Below are positions 34,977 through 43,726 of a DNA stretch of 64,000 bases, piece by piece. A program made the position numbers and the translations under genes. The stretch spans positions 16,726,778 to 16,790,777 of the forward strand of contig NC_052510.1 in NCBI RefSeq assembly GCF_014356525.2, in the 5' to 3' direction. The DNA comes from Nilaparvata lugens (lineage: Eukaryota > Arthropoda > Insecta > Hemiptera > Delphacidae). Positions within the stretch are counted from its first letter, which is position 1. Each line of letters opens with the position of its first letter. Below the pieces are notes generated by a model. It ran no database searches, was not told the DNA's origin, and worked only from the letters and a program-made list of their open reading frames with translations.

Positions 34977-37900
34977 TACACACACACACACACAGACTAA
35001 TACCCAAAAATCATGTTTTTGAACTCAGGGACCTTGAAACGTATAGAAAACTTGAAACTAGGGTACCTTAATTTTTTTTGGAAAGCAATACTTTCCTTAC
35101 CTATGGTAGTAGGGCAAGGAAAGTAAAATCTGGTGTTGTACACTCACACAACTTTCCTTGCTCATTGAACTATAAGCCTCATTCTTAAACGAGAATGATT
35201 TAGGGGAATAACATAATGACGATTGGCGGCAACATATTTGAAACTACGATCAGACTTCTGTATAATTATGTGTATAGTTGTTTTCAGAGTACTTTTTCTT
35301 TTGTGTAAATATTGTGAAATTCGATATTTCTTAAAAGTCGTCAAAACAGCTGTTCTACAGATGAAATATCTCGACTATGTGTTCTTTTTATGAACTGATC
35401 TTCATACACATATCATAAAAAGGATACTTGAAATTGACTTGCCACGCTACACAACTTACAAGAGAAAGGACTCCTTTCCTACCTTTGCACTGCGCCTATA
35501 CTGTTAATGTGAAGAACCTGCAGGGTATTGCTTTTAGAAACCGAGTTGAGATCTGGCTGGAAAGAAATTTATTCTACTCAGTGAAGGAATATTTTGATGC
35601 GCCCAAGGACAGTATTGTTGACCTGCTATCCTGCTTTTTTGACGCCATCAACCAGTAAACTGGTCATGGATGTAGAAGGAAGAATTAGGATGCGTTTTCA
35701 AATTTGCATTGATTTTCAACTTGTTTTGCAGGCTTACGGAGCTGACAGTGATAAGGAATTTGGCATACCCGGTGAGAGTTTGCGGAACGTGATATCGGCC
35801 AGATCGTTTGTTGGTTGGTACAATGGCCTGCCGGAAGACCAGGGACTTGTGCCTGACCTGAGCTGTGAGGATGTAGTCGTGCTCGGACAGGGGAATGTTG
35901 CCATCGATGTGTCTCGTGTTCTGCTCAAATCAGTTGATGTACTCAAGGTTAGTAGGCGCCTAATTTAAAAGTTCTATCTGATAAGAAAATACATATTTTA
36001 CTATGAAATACATGTGAAATGCAATTGAATATTGTCTACAATAATATTAATAAAAATGTGAATATAAAGCATTATGATGAACGTCATCATTATTTTCAGT
36101 TTCTTTGTGCTGTAAATTCGCGAATTGTTATAGTGAGGTCCACGTTATAATGGCAGTGAAAAAATAGAAAAACGTTGCCAAGTCTCTCCATTTTGCCACT
36201 GAGTGTACACAGCTGTTACTCAATTCATCCCATTAAATTTGATCTAATAATTAATCATTTCTTTGATAAAAAAATCAATTTAATGTCAAATTAATCATGA
36301 ATATATATTTTTTCATTATTTGATTCAACAATTTGCTTCCATAACTGAGATCAGATTTTATTTTCATACAAACCTGAAATGGCGGCTAATTTAAAAAGCT
36401 GTGATACACCAATCTGATTTCAAAACAACAGAAATTAAGTTATTTGTAGGTATTCTATTTCAATTTATTTTAAAAATAATAGAAAAATAGAAATCCTATC
36501 TAAAATAAGTAAATTTAATGGAAATAATTCTGAAATAACCTTTCAATATTATTTATACCGGTACGAGTAGGTCTAACTATACGTGTTGGCTAACTGAAGC
36601 ATGGATGAAGTCTAGGATGGTTAGTTATCAACTTTTAAAATCATTTCAGGTATTTTAATTTGTGTTTCCCATACGGTAATGTCTAAAAATTATTTCATTG
36701 TTTTAAAAATACATTTTAAATCAATTATACGACTTGTGCACTAAAGTATTTTGATAGAATAAAGAAAAAAAATGGAGGCTGAGAATTGTTTGTTTACTTT
36801 TGTACAGTCACTGACAAAAGTAAAAATAAAGCGTCCTGGCAAACAGACAACATTGCAAAGCTAAAGAGAGATAGCGCTATCTGTTTTGTTGTATGATAGA
36901 AAAGGACAGCAACAGTATTGTCAATCCCACACTGCCATTATAATGTGAACCTATAGTAATTTTCAATTGGTTATTCATATTTTAAACGCAAATTATGTTA
37001 TTTTTATACCGAGATGAATCTATATTCGAGAATAGCGAGGGTGTCCTTGAACTATTTTGTTGGCAACATGTCTTTTCAATGCAAAATGTATTATTCACTC
37101 ACGTTTCATTGTAGCATTTGTACAGTATCAAATACTACCAATTAGGAGTACTCTAAGAATAAGTCTCTTCAAATACTGTTTGTATTCTGGTATTGTATAT
37201 AATTTTAAACTACAGTATAGTGAGGTCCATGTTATAATGGCAGTATTCGATCAACATTGGTGTTGCTATCCTTGTCTATCATTCGACAAAACAGATATCG
37301 CTACCCTTCTTTCGCAACGTTGCCAAATCCGTTTTCACAATGTAGCCGTATAATAATTAAGGTAGACTATCGGTAACGCTGTTCTCCTAATAACGTTCTC
37401 CTAATCGGATAACGCTGTTATCCACTGCCATTATAACGTGGACCTCGCTATAGTAATTTTCAATTGGTTATTCATATTTTAAACGCAAATGATGTTATTT
37501 TTATACTGAGATGAATCTATATTCGAAAATAGCGAGGGTGTCCTTGAACTATTTTGTTGCAACATGTCTTTTCAATGCAAAATGTATTATTCACTCACGT
37601 TTCATTGTAGCATTTGTACAGTATCAAATACTACCAATTAGGAGTACTCTAAGAATAAGTCTCTTCAAATACTGTTTGTATTCTGGTATTGTATATAATT
37701 TTAAACTATAGTGAGGTCCACGTTATAATGGCAGTATTCGATCAACATTGGTGTTGCTATCCTTGTCTATCATTCGACAAAACAGATATCGCTACCCTTC
37801 TTTCGCAACGTTGCCAAATCCGTTTTTACAATGTAGACGTATAATACATTAAGGTAGACTATCGGTAACGCTGTTCTCCTAATAACGTTCTCCTAATCGG

Positions 37901-40900
37901 ATAACGCTGTTATCCACTGCCATTATAACGTGGACCTCACCAGAGGTATGTTATATTGGACGTGATTGGTGGTAGGCCATTCAGCTTGAATTTTCTACTC
38001 CTTCAAACCAAGTCCCAACCCTGCCTAATGAAGAATATTTCAATTTTCAACAACTCACCTACAGAAATAAATTCTATCAGAACACAATTCATTTACCTTT
38101 ACTATGATAATAATAAGGATTGTATAATTTTATTTCTACAAAACCTTATTTTGTATAGTCAATAGAAATGTCAAAATTTGATGAAGATTTCAATAAGACT
38201 GATTATCATGCATGAGCTTTGTAACTTGATATTTGTGTAAATAATACCGTCCTTTCAGATCAAGATACCCTATACTATGAACAGATGCTATTATTTCATG
38301 TCATTTATTTATTTATTTATTAAGTGTATGGCAGATACACAACAAAGCCTATATAGCTCATGAGTCTCAAATGCCTAGATATACACTGTATATTTCCAAA
38401 TTCTTTAAGATGTTATGTAGGAGAACAAAAGTCTGTCCGACCGCCATTATTCAAGTTACACATAATTAAGTTAAAAATCTTATTGCTGGAACAATTTTGA
38501 GGTTAAAGAAGGTTGAAACTCAATTTTCACAGAAATTTTTTTTCAAAATCATCTTCATCATTACAAATGTTCAAAATTGTAATTTATCACATAAAAACAA
38601 TCCAAATATAGAATTTCTGTTTGAAATTTACACCCAAAAAATTGTATGCCATTATACTGTAGAATAGTTCTTTATCTCTGAAAAAAGTTGTTGATAAATT
38701 TACAAAAGTAAAATGTTTCAATAAAGTGTTATAATTATTAAAGTGTAGAGTTATACTCTTATAAAATCAATTGACATGTCATTGGTCACTATGACAGTTT
38801 TAAAAAATGAATTTGTGTCATTTACTTATCCACTGTCTGTTTTAGACGTCAGATATAACAGAAAACGCATTGGAAATACTTTCGAAAAGCCGAGTGAAAC
38901 GGGTTCATCTGGTTGGACGAAGAGGTCCCCTGCAAGTAGCATTCACAATCAAAGAATTCAGGGAAATGGTGAAGTTGCCCAATGCCACTACTTTGTTCAG
39001 ACCGGAGCAATTGGTGGGACTGGAAAGCGTCATCCCTAGTAGGTATAGATATCTATTATTGTTTTTTATTTTATCCTGATTGTTTTATGACTGACATTCT
39101 CATCGTTGGGAATGTATTATCATAGAGAAGAGATAGCGAAAGTATGTTATATCTCTGTATGTTATCATCTCATACTATCTCATCTTATGTTATATTTTCT
39201 CTATGGTATTATTCTGTTCATATGACGTAATGTGTCAAATTGAATTATCTACAGTATGGCATGAATATTCATTTATTTGTTGGTACAAATACAAATCATA
39301 TTAATATGATCGGGAAAGAAAAACAGGCATAGCCCAAAACTATTCTATTCCCAAATTTTGATAAATAATAAAATGTTGATATTGTTGTCTAGTTGAATAT
39401 TGCAATCAACATGTTGAAATTAAACTTAGTAGAAAATAGTCAAATTCAAAAAATATGATCCCTAATCAATGCAAGTAAAAAGTTAATCGTTGTACTAAAA
39501 TTTAGTTGATTTGAATTTGGTTTGTATCATCCTTTTACTTGATATTGTTGACTCGTTCATCTTCAACTAAGTTACTCTGATGAACAATACAAATTTTGTT
39601 CTAGCTTTCGGCTATGAATTCTCTAAATGTTTTGATTAGTGATCAGCTTCGTCTTTACTGCATCCGAAAATGTGCTTTTATAAACAAACTCCATTATCTT
39701 GTTTAGCAAATTGAATTCGATGGCATAATATAATAAATTGATCATTTAAATTTATTTTAAAGCTCTTGAAATGGAAAATTGCTGTATTACTTATATTATA
39801 AAGTCTTATAATATGTCTTTGATTCATAGGTCTAAAACGTCAACGAGTCCGTTTAATGCAGCTGATAGCTGATACAGGCCGCAATAATTTGACTACAGTA
39901 GATTGTGACAAGCTTTTCAAAGTAATATTCTTAAGATCACCTCTTGAAATACTTGGCGATAGCTGTGTGTCTGGTGTCAAGCTCTCTGTCAACAAACTTG
40001 AAGGATCTGACATAAATGTAAGAAGGAATCTATCTTATTCACTTCCTATTCCAGCATTATGTTCAAAATTTGAATAGGCTCATTAGATTTGTAGGTTTCA
40101 AATAATTTAATAGAATTTATACTAGTAAGCCTGTAAACAGTAGACCTCGCGCAGCTACGAGTATAAACCAATTAGCATCCTCTAATACTGCCCATCAGAG
40201 TAAATTATGTCCTGTCCTCTCGTGTCGGCGAGATATCGGTGTGTAAACAACTAATGGCTGTTTGGGTTGTTGTATCGACAATGCTAATAATTTGTTGTAA
40301 ACAATTATGCTACTATCATCAAAAGCTTACCGATTTGAAAGCAGAGAAAAGTCGGGAGAAAATACTATGCTAGTTCGAGTAATCAATTGCATGCAATTGA
40401 TACTCCACACGACAGCTGATTTTTTACCAAGTTACATTGAGATATCAATTGCATTGCATGCAGTTAATAATCCACTCAACAGCTGATTAATGATGAATAG
40501 TGTTCTATAGGCTGATTTTTACGGTAATATTGGCGTTCGAAGGAGACTCCTTTTCCTTTTGTATTATCCTTAAAATTCAAAATTTCAAAAAACCTTTTTT
40601 ATACGTCGACGCGAAATTTAAAAAGGAATATACCTGTCGAATATTACGGAATTCTATTCGCCGTAAATGCGGAAAATATAAACATGCTAATAATTTGTTG
40701 TAAACAATTATGCTACTATCATCAAAAGCTTACAGATTTGAAAGAATATTACGGAATTCTATTCGCCGTAAATGCGGAAAATATAAACATGCTAATAATT
40801 TGTTGTAAACAATTATGCTACTATCATCAAAAGCTTACAGATTTGAAAGCAGAGAAAAGTCGGGAGAAAATACTATGCTAGTTCGAGTAATCAATTGCAT

Positions 40901-43726
40901 GCAATTGATACTCCACACGACAGCTGATTTTTTACCAAGTTACATTGAGATATTAATATTGAATGCGCCATTGCATGCAATCAATAATCCACTCGACAGC
41001 TGATTTATGATGAATAATTCTAAAGTCAGATTTTTACGGTAATGTTGGCGTTCCAAGGAGAATCCTTTTCCTCTCGAATTATCCTTAAAATACAAATTTT
41101 GTATAAACTTCGACGCGAAATTCAAAAAGAAAAATAGCTTACCTGTAAAATTCCATGAAAATCTATTGCTGCGTTTCGCCGTAAATGCCGAACATATAAA
41201 TATAAAGCGAAATGCAAAACCGTCTACTTGAATCTGAGACCTCACTTCGCTCGGTCAATTATGAGAATGCAAAAAAAATTATCAACCACCATTACACACA
41301 GTTTAGACTTAGAGGTTATGTAGAAATACTCAACTGATCATTTCTACCTAAAACCTCTAGCCTATCTATTCTAAATAATTAAGGTTCAAAGCAGTTTTAG
41401 GCAAATGCCTGTTATTTTTGCCTTTGCCAGAAGTGTATGTAGGCTATTGTACATCAATAAATGAATTACCAATTATTCCAGCCTTCTTCACTATGATTGA
41501 AATTTAGAATCGCAAATCCCCTACCTTTGATATGAGTGTTGTTGGTTTATTCTAGAGTCAACACGCTGTTCCAACTGGTGAATATGAAAGTATAAACTGT
41601 GGAATGGTTTTGCGTAGTATTGGATACCGTAGTCGACAAGTTGATGAATCTGTTCCTTTCGATACAAAAAATTGTGTAGCTTTACAGCAACCAGGTTAGT
41701 ATTTCTTCATTTTTCCGCTTTAATTTTATTTTATTTGTCGATTTTTGTAAAACTTGTTGAAAATTCCATTTTTTTATAATAATTGAAACTCTTCAATTGT
41801 CTTCCGGGGATTTTTTTATTCCTATAATTTATTGCTGCCCATTTTTTCGCAGGATTGTATTGTGCTGGATGGCTTGCAAATGGTCCGACCGGTGTTATAC
41901 TAACAACTATGGCCGAGTCATTTCTCGTTGGAGAGAAGGTTGCCAACGACATTAACGAGAAAATAATTGATACAAGCCAGAGTAAACCTGGTTCAGAATT
42001 GATATTACAATCCCTCCATGAGACAGGTGAGAATGTGAACATATTAAATTTTAGAAAACTAATCCGAAAATGAAAGAACAAAAGTATTACACATAAATAT
42101 GTTTTAAATTTGTCTCGATATGGAATAAAACAGTGAAAACAACAAAACTATTGAATGTTGTGTCTTTCCGTCTTCGCAATTCGATTTTAACATTGAGGCA
42201 CAAATACCTGTATAATTTGCATTAATGGAATAACATTGAGATACGAATAACATTGATCGTATAATCTTAACTTAATTGAGATTCAACAGGAATTTCGGGA
42301 TTTGAAACTTTATACAGCAATATTCTTGAATACGAAAATAATATGTGTTTTTATAGTTGTTGATAAATATTCAGATTCATTATTATTTGCATTCACTTTA
42401 TATGAATTTCGTATACATTGTGAAATAAATTATTAATTAGAATGAAGTAGCCCATATAAGTGAAGTGATTTTATTGATGAAATATTTTAAAGTTACCAAA
42501 AATATATATATTTGATATCCATACAAATTTTCTAAGTCGCTTATCTGTAGTATTCCTGTAGTGTGCTAATGAAAAAATAATTTTTAGTTGGAAATTAAAT
42601 TAATATACGTTAGTTGATACTGACGTATGCAGCATACTGAGGCGATTTGAAATCTGTTCTGCAGTCCTAGAAAACCGACAGAAAACAAATTGTAATATTG
42701 GTACACCTTTGTAACATCTTTGTAACTTGTTTTTTGTTCAATAAATAGATAAAAATATATTGGTTTGAAACAACATCAAGTAACTTAATAATAGCAATTT
42801 TTTTTCCTTTTTTGAAACTAAACCGATTCTTTATTGATACATCAATTTTATTTTAATTGTCAAATTTTGTTCATGAATATTTTATTCATCCTGTTATATT
42901 TTCGAATTTCAAAGATGTTTTGTTTTTAGCATTAATGCTTGATGCATTATTATCATAATATTGTAATATTGGTACACCTTTGTAACATCTTTGTAACTTG
43001 TTTTTTGTTCAATAAATAGATAAAAATATATTGGTTTGAAACAACATCAAGTAACTTAATAATAGCAAATTTTTTTCCTTTTTTGAAACTAAACCGATTC
43101 TTTATTGATACATCAATTTTATTTTAATTGTCAAATTTTGTTCATGAATATTTTATTCATCCTGTTATATTTTCGAATTTCAAAGATGTTTTGTTTTTAG
43201 CATTAATGCTTGATGCATTATTATCATATATCATATGAATATTTTATTCATCCTGTTATATTTTCAAATTTCAAAGATGTTTTGTTTTTAGCATTAATGC
43301 TTGATGCATTATTATCAGTTCAGTAACTATAATCATCTATTTGTAATTAGATTCAACGCCCTAGTCTTCAATTATATAATCATTCAATCACTTACAAAAC
43401 ATACAGAAAGAAGAAACATGCTCTTGATTCAAAACCATTTCCTTTCAATTTTTTATTAATTCTATTTTATAGGATATAGTAGTTTCCAGAGTATTTTTCC
43501 AAATACACCATGTTTAGGTTGTATTTCCAGGTCAATAATGATTTATGATACAATGTATGTTCAATGTAGAATTGATATATTTAATGTGTTATTTCCAGGA
43601 GTACAAACAACGGATTTCAGCGATTGGGAGAAAATTGATACAGTAGAGAAAGAGAGAGGATCAAAGGTTGGAAAACCGAGAGAGAAAGTAACAAGTGTTC
43701 AGGAAATGTTAGACATTGTTTCATGA
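27364..43726 (+). CDS. FDXR: NADPH:adrenodoxin oxidoreductase, mitochondrial (eight exons)
   Basis: Flavoenzyme of the mitochondrial inner membrane/matrix side that passes electrons from NADPH through FAD to [2Fe-2S] ferredoxins, serving steroid hydroxylation (ecdysteroids in insects), heme and Fe-S synthesis. Exons 27364-27438, 28481-28699, 35732-35947, 38846-39038, 39830-40017, 41556-41694, 41853-42026 and 43599-43726 join in phase to 443 residues. Motifs: FAD-binding GSGPAG (11-16), [18 protein letters not shown]-binding GQGNVA (150-155), [13 protein letters not shown] (192-204), GW...GPTGVI near 349-359, and FSDWEKID near the end. Length fits the mature family enzyme. Acceptor TTTTTTTGCAG at 27338 precedes the first listed exon, and that frame is open back to it, so an upstream presequence exon is likely. 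Introns 1, 2, 3, 5 and 7 carry repeats. A possible poly(A) signal ATTAAA lies at about 43995. Frameshifted copies of exons 2 and 3 lie in intron 2. Confidence 0.92.
27439..28480 (+). other. FDXR intron 1
   Basis: Bounded by GTTAGT and CTTTTTTCAG. From about 27540 to 28400 the base composition is richer in G+C and has repeated GGCCA/TGGCC words, including GCCAGCGCTGGCC at 27621-27633, and a repeated TGTAACGAC near 27868 and 28380. This looks like inserted foreign repeat sequence, but I could not define its ends. Confidence 0.45.
28481..28699 (+). CDS. FDXR: FDXR exon 2 (intact copy)
   Basis: 73 codons, phase 0 at both ends: acceptor TTTTTTCAG|CGT, donor GTTCTG|GTAAGT. Encodes [19 protein letters not shown]... 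to AYHSVVL. A truncated, frameshifted duplicate is at 30246-30420. Confidence 0.9.
28527..29932 (+). repeat. segmental duplication 1, left copy
   Basis: From within exon 2 through about 1.2 kb of the following intron this sequence is repeated at about 30246-31637 with many small indels and substitutions. Shared marks include GAACAAAACTTGACTGGAAG, TTTACGAATGCGTGTCAAAG and CTAGCTCCTTATCATCCCAA. Confidence 0.85.
29933..30245. other. spacer between the exon-2 copies
   Basis: About 310 bp richer in G+C than its surroundings, with several CCGAA and CGGCCG words (for example GCATCGGCCGAAAACTACCG). It is not present at the end of the second duplication copy. It could be a remnant of an inserted element; no coding match was recognised. 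Confidence 0.35.
30246..30420 (+). pseudogene. FDXR pseudo-exon 2 (truncated, two single-base losses)
   Basis: Copy of exon 2 lacking the splice acceptor and the first 15 or so codons. One T is lost in TTTTGGTTTGGTGAG (here TTTTGGTTGGTGAG) and one T before the donor (CATTCGTTG instead of CATTCTGTTG). The donor GTAAGT is kept. Use of this copy would break the reading frame. Confidence 0.85.
30246..31637 (+). repeat. segmental duplication 1, right copy
   Basis: Counterpart of 28527-29932, holding pseudo-exon 2 and the duplicated intron. Similarity fades at both ends as described for the left copy. Confidence 0.8.
31638..32380. other. FDXR intron 2 segment with a short direct repeat
   Basis: Two related blocks about 320 bp apart, near 31958-32045 and 32281-32365 (GTCGGAAACTTTT, AAACTGCCC, TATTTTTCGTTG), flank otherwise featureless AT-rich sequence. 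Confidence 0.45.
32390..32850 (+). pseudogene. non-LTR reverse transcriptase C-terminal fragment, copy 1
   Basis: Encodes [39 protein letters not shown] and [17 protein letters not shown] in one frame, then [18 protein letters not shown] and VKEYFD in another. This is the C-terminal region of a Jockey-like LINE, 5'-truncated and frameshifted. It ends about 110 bp before the duplicated exon-3 acceptor. Confidence 0.75.
32625..33622 (+). repeat. segmental duplication 2, left copy
   Basis: Matches 35395-36388: LINE tail, exon 3 with its splice sites, and about 440 bp of the following intron. The right edge is replaced by the DINE-like element after TAATTTAAAA. Confidence 0.85.
32960..33176 (+). 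pseudogene. FDXR pseudo-exon 3 (one-base insertion)
   Basis: Same as exon 3 except for an extra T (GAATTTTGGC against GAATTTGGC at 35758), making it 217 nt instead of 216. Both splice sites (TTTTGCAG, AAG|GTTAGT) are intact. Inclusion would shift the frame early, after GADSDKE. Confidence 0.85.
33620..35127 (+). mobile_element. DINE/Helitron-like element, copy 2
   Basis: Same structure as 23998-25857: start TCTGTGTGGTACACTCACAC; five units of about 165 bp with starts near 34037, 34201, 34365, 34530 and 34695; (CA)n at 34932-34995; and the 3' hairpin ACTTTCCTT...AAGGAAAGT, then AAAA. It interrupts the left copy of duplication 2. Confidence 0.7.
35128..35394 (+). mobile_element. DINE-like element, 5' fragment of a third copy
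   Basis: Starts directly after copy 2 with TCTGGTGTTGTACACTCACA and runs through GACGATTGGCGGCAACATAT, then stops abruptly where the second LINE-tail copy begins. The head-to-tail arrangement with copy 2 suggests tandem insertion or duplication. Confidence 0.7.
35395..36388 (+). repeat. segmental duplication 2, right copy
   Basis: Counterpart of 32625-33622. It begins within the LINE C-terminal fragment (35395-35640, encoding [15 protein letters not shown]) and contains the intact exon 3. Confidence 0.85.
35732..35947 (+). CDS. FDXR: FDXR exon 3 (intact copy; NADP-binding)
   Basis: 72 codons, phase 0 at both ends: acceptor TTTTGCAG|GCT, donor CTCAAG|GTTAGT. Encodes [30 protein letters not shown] and [12 protein letters not shown]. 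Directly continues ...HSVVL of exon 2. Confidence 0.9.
36129..36955. mobile_element. TIR element with TATAGTGAGGTCCACGTTAT ends
   Basis: Left end TATAGTGAGGTCCACGTTAT, right end TATAATGTGAACCTATA in inverted orientation. It contains a GATAGCGCTATCTG palindrome near 36870. The same ends occur at 37216-37452 and 37707-37940, and as a right end near 17540-17566. Non-coding, about 0.83 kb. Confidence 0.55.
36951..37940 (+). repeat. tandem duplication, two units of about 497 bp, each with a MITE
   Basis: Unit 1 (36951-37447) and unit 2 (37448-37940) are nearly identical (TTTTCAATTGGTTATTCATA at 36960 and 37457). Each ends in a 235-bp TIR element (37216-37452 and 37707-37940) with TATAGTGAGGTCCA(T/C)GTTAT at left and CATTATAACGTGGACCTC at right. 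Unequal exchange between MITE ends is a likely origin. Confidence 0.8.
38846..39038 (+). CDS. FDXR: FDXR exon 4
   Basis: Acceptor TGTTTTAG|ACG; 64 codons plus one base; donor CCTA|GTAGGT. Encodes [38 protein letters not shown] and LVGLESVIP. An alternative donor four bases downstream would put a stop in the next exon, so 39038 is preferred. Confidence 0.85.
39309..39370 (+). repeat. dispersed repeat, copy 3 (see 140-300)
   Basis: ATGATCGGGAAAGAAAAACA, then GCATAGCCCAAAACTATTC and CCCAAATTTTGAT, in FDXR intron 4. Preceded by TTATTTGTTGG-like sequence, as in copy 1. Confidence 0.5.
39830..40017 (+). CDS. FDXR: FDXR exon 5
   Basis: Acceptor TTCATAG|GT; two bases complete Ser235, then 62 codons; donor AT|GTAAGA, phase 0. 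Encodes [17 protein letters not shown] and [11 protein letters not shown]. This is the less conserved stretch of the enzyme, and the phase match at both sides supports it. Confidence 0.82.
40123..41262 (+). repeat. dispersed repeat family A, copy 3, with internal tandem expansion
   Basis: Starts CTGTAAACAGTAGACCTCGC and ends AGACCTCACTTCGCTCGGTC, like copies 1 and 2. A 105-bp segment (GAATATTACGGAATTCTATT to TACAGATTTGAAA) is present twice head to tail at 40637-40743 and 40744-40850. A longer unit beginning TGCTAATAATTTGTTGTAAA occurs three times (40285, 40685, 40792). Lies in FDXR intron 5. Confidence 0.75.
41556..41694 (+). CDS. FDXR: FDXR exon 6
   Basis: Acceptor ATTCTAG|AGT, 46 codons plus one base, donor CCAG|GTTAGT. 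Encodes [20 protein letters not shown] and [18 protein letters not shown], matching the conserved S-IGY-S region of the family. Confidence 0.88.
41853..42026 (+). CDS. FDXR: FDXR exon 7
   Basis: Acceptor TTTTTTCGCAG|GA, donor ACAG|GTGAGA, phase 2-1. Encodes [20 protein letters not shown] and [13 protein letters not shown]. It contains the GW--GPTGVI signature that closes the FAD site. Confidence 0.9.
42691..43320 (+). repeat. 271-bp tandem duplication in FDXR intron 7
   Basis: TGTAATATTGGTACACCTTT begins units at 42691 and 42962 that are almost identical over 271 bp. A third, partial unit of about 85 bp (ATGAATATTTTATTCATCCT...) follows at about 43235-43320. Confidence 0.85.
43599..43726 (+). 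CDS. FDXR: FDXR exon 8 (C-terminus)
   Basis: Acceptor ATTTCCAG|GA; encodes [20 protein letters not shown], then [18 protein letters not shown] and a stop at 43724-43726. SDWEK and GKPREK are family-typical C-terminal residues. Confidence 0.9.

Noticed and set aside
34790..34993. Cys/Val-rich minus-strand frame
   Set aside because: It is a translation of the (CA)n microsatellite.
42691..43320. Direct repeats as a CRISPR-like array
   Set aside because: Eukaryotic context, units of 271 bp with no short repeat/spacer alternation.
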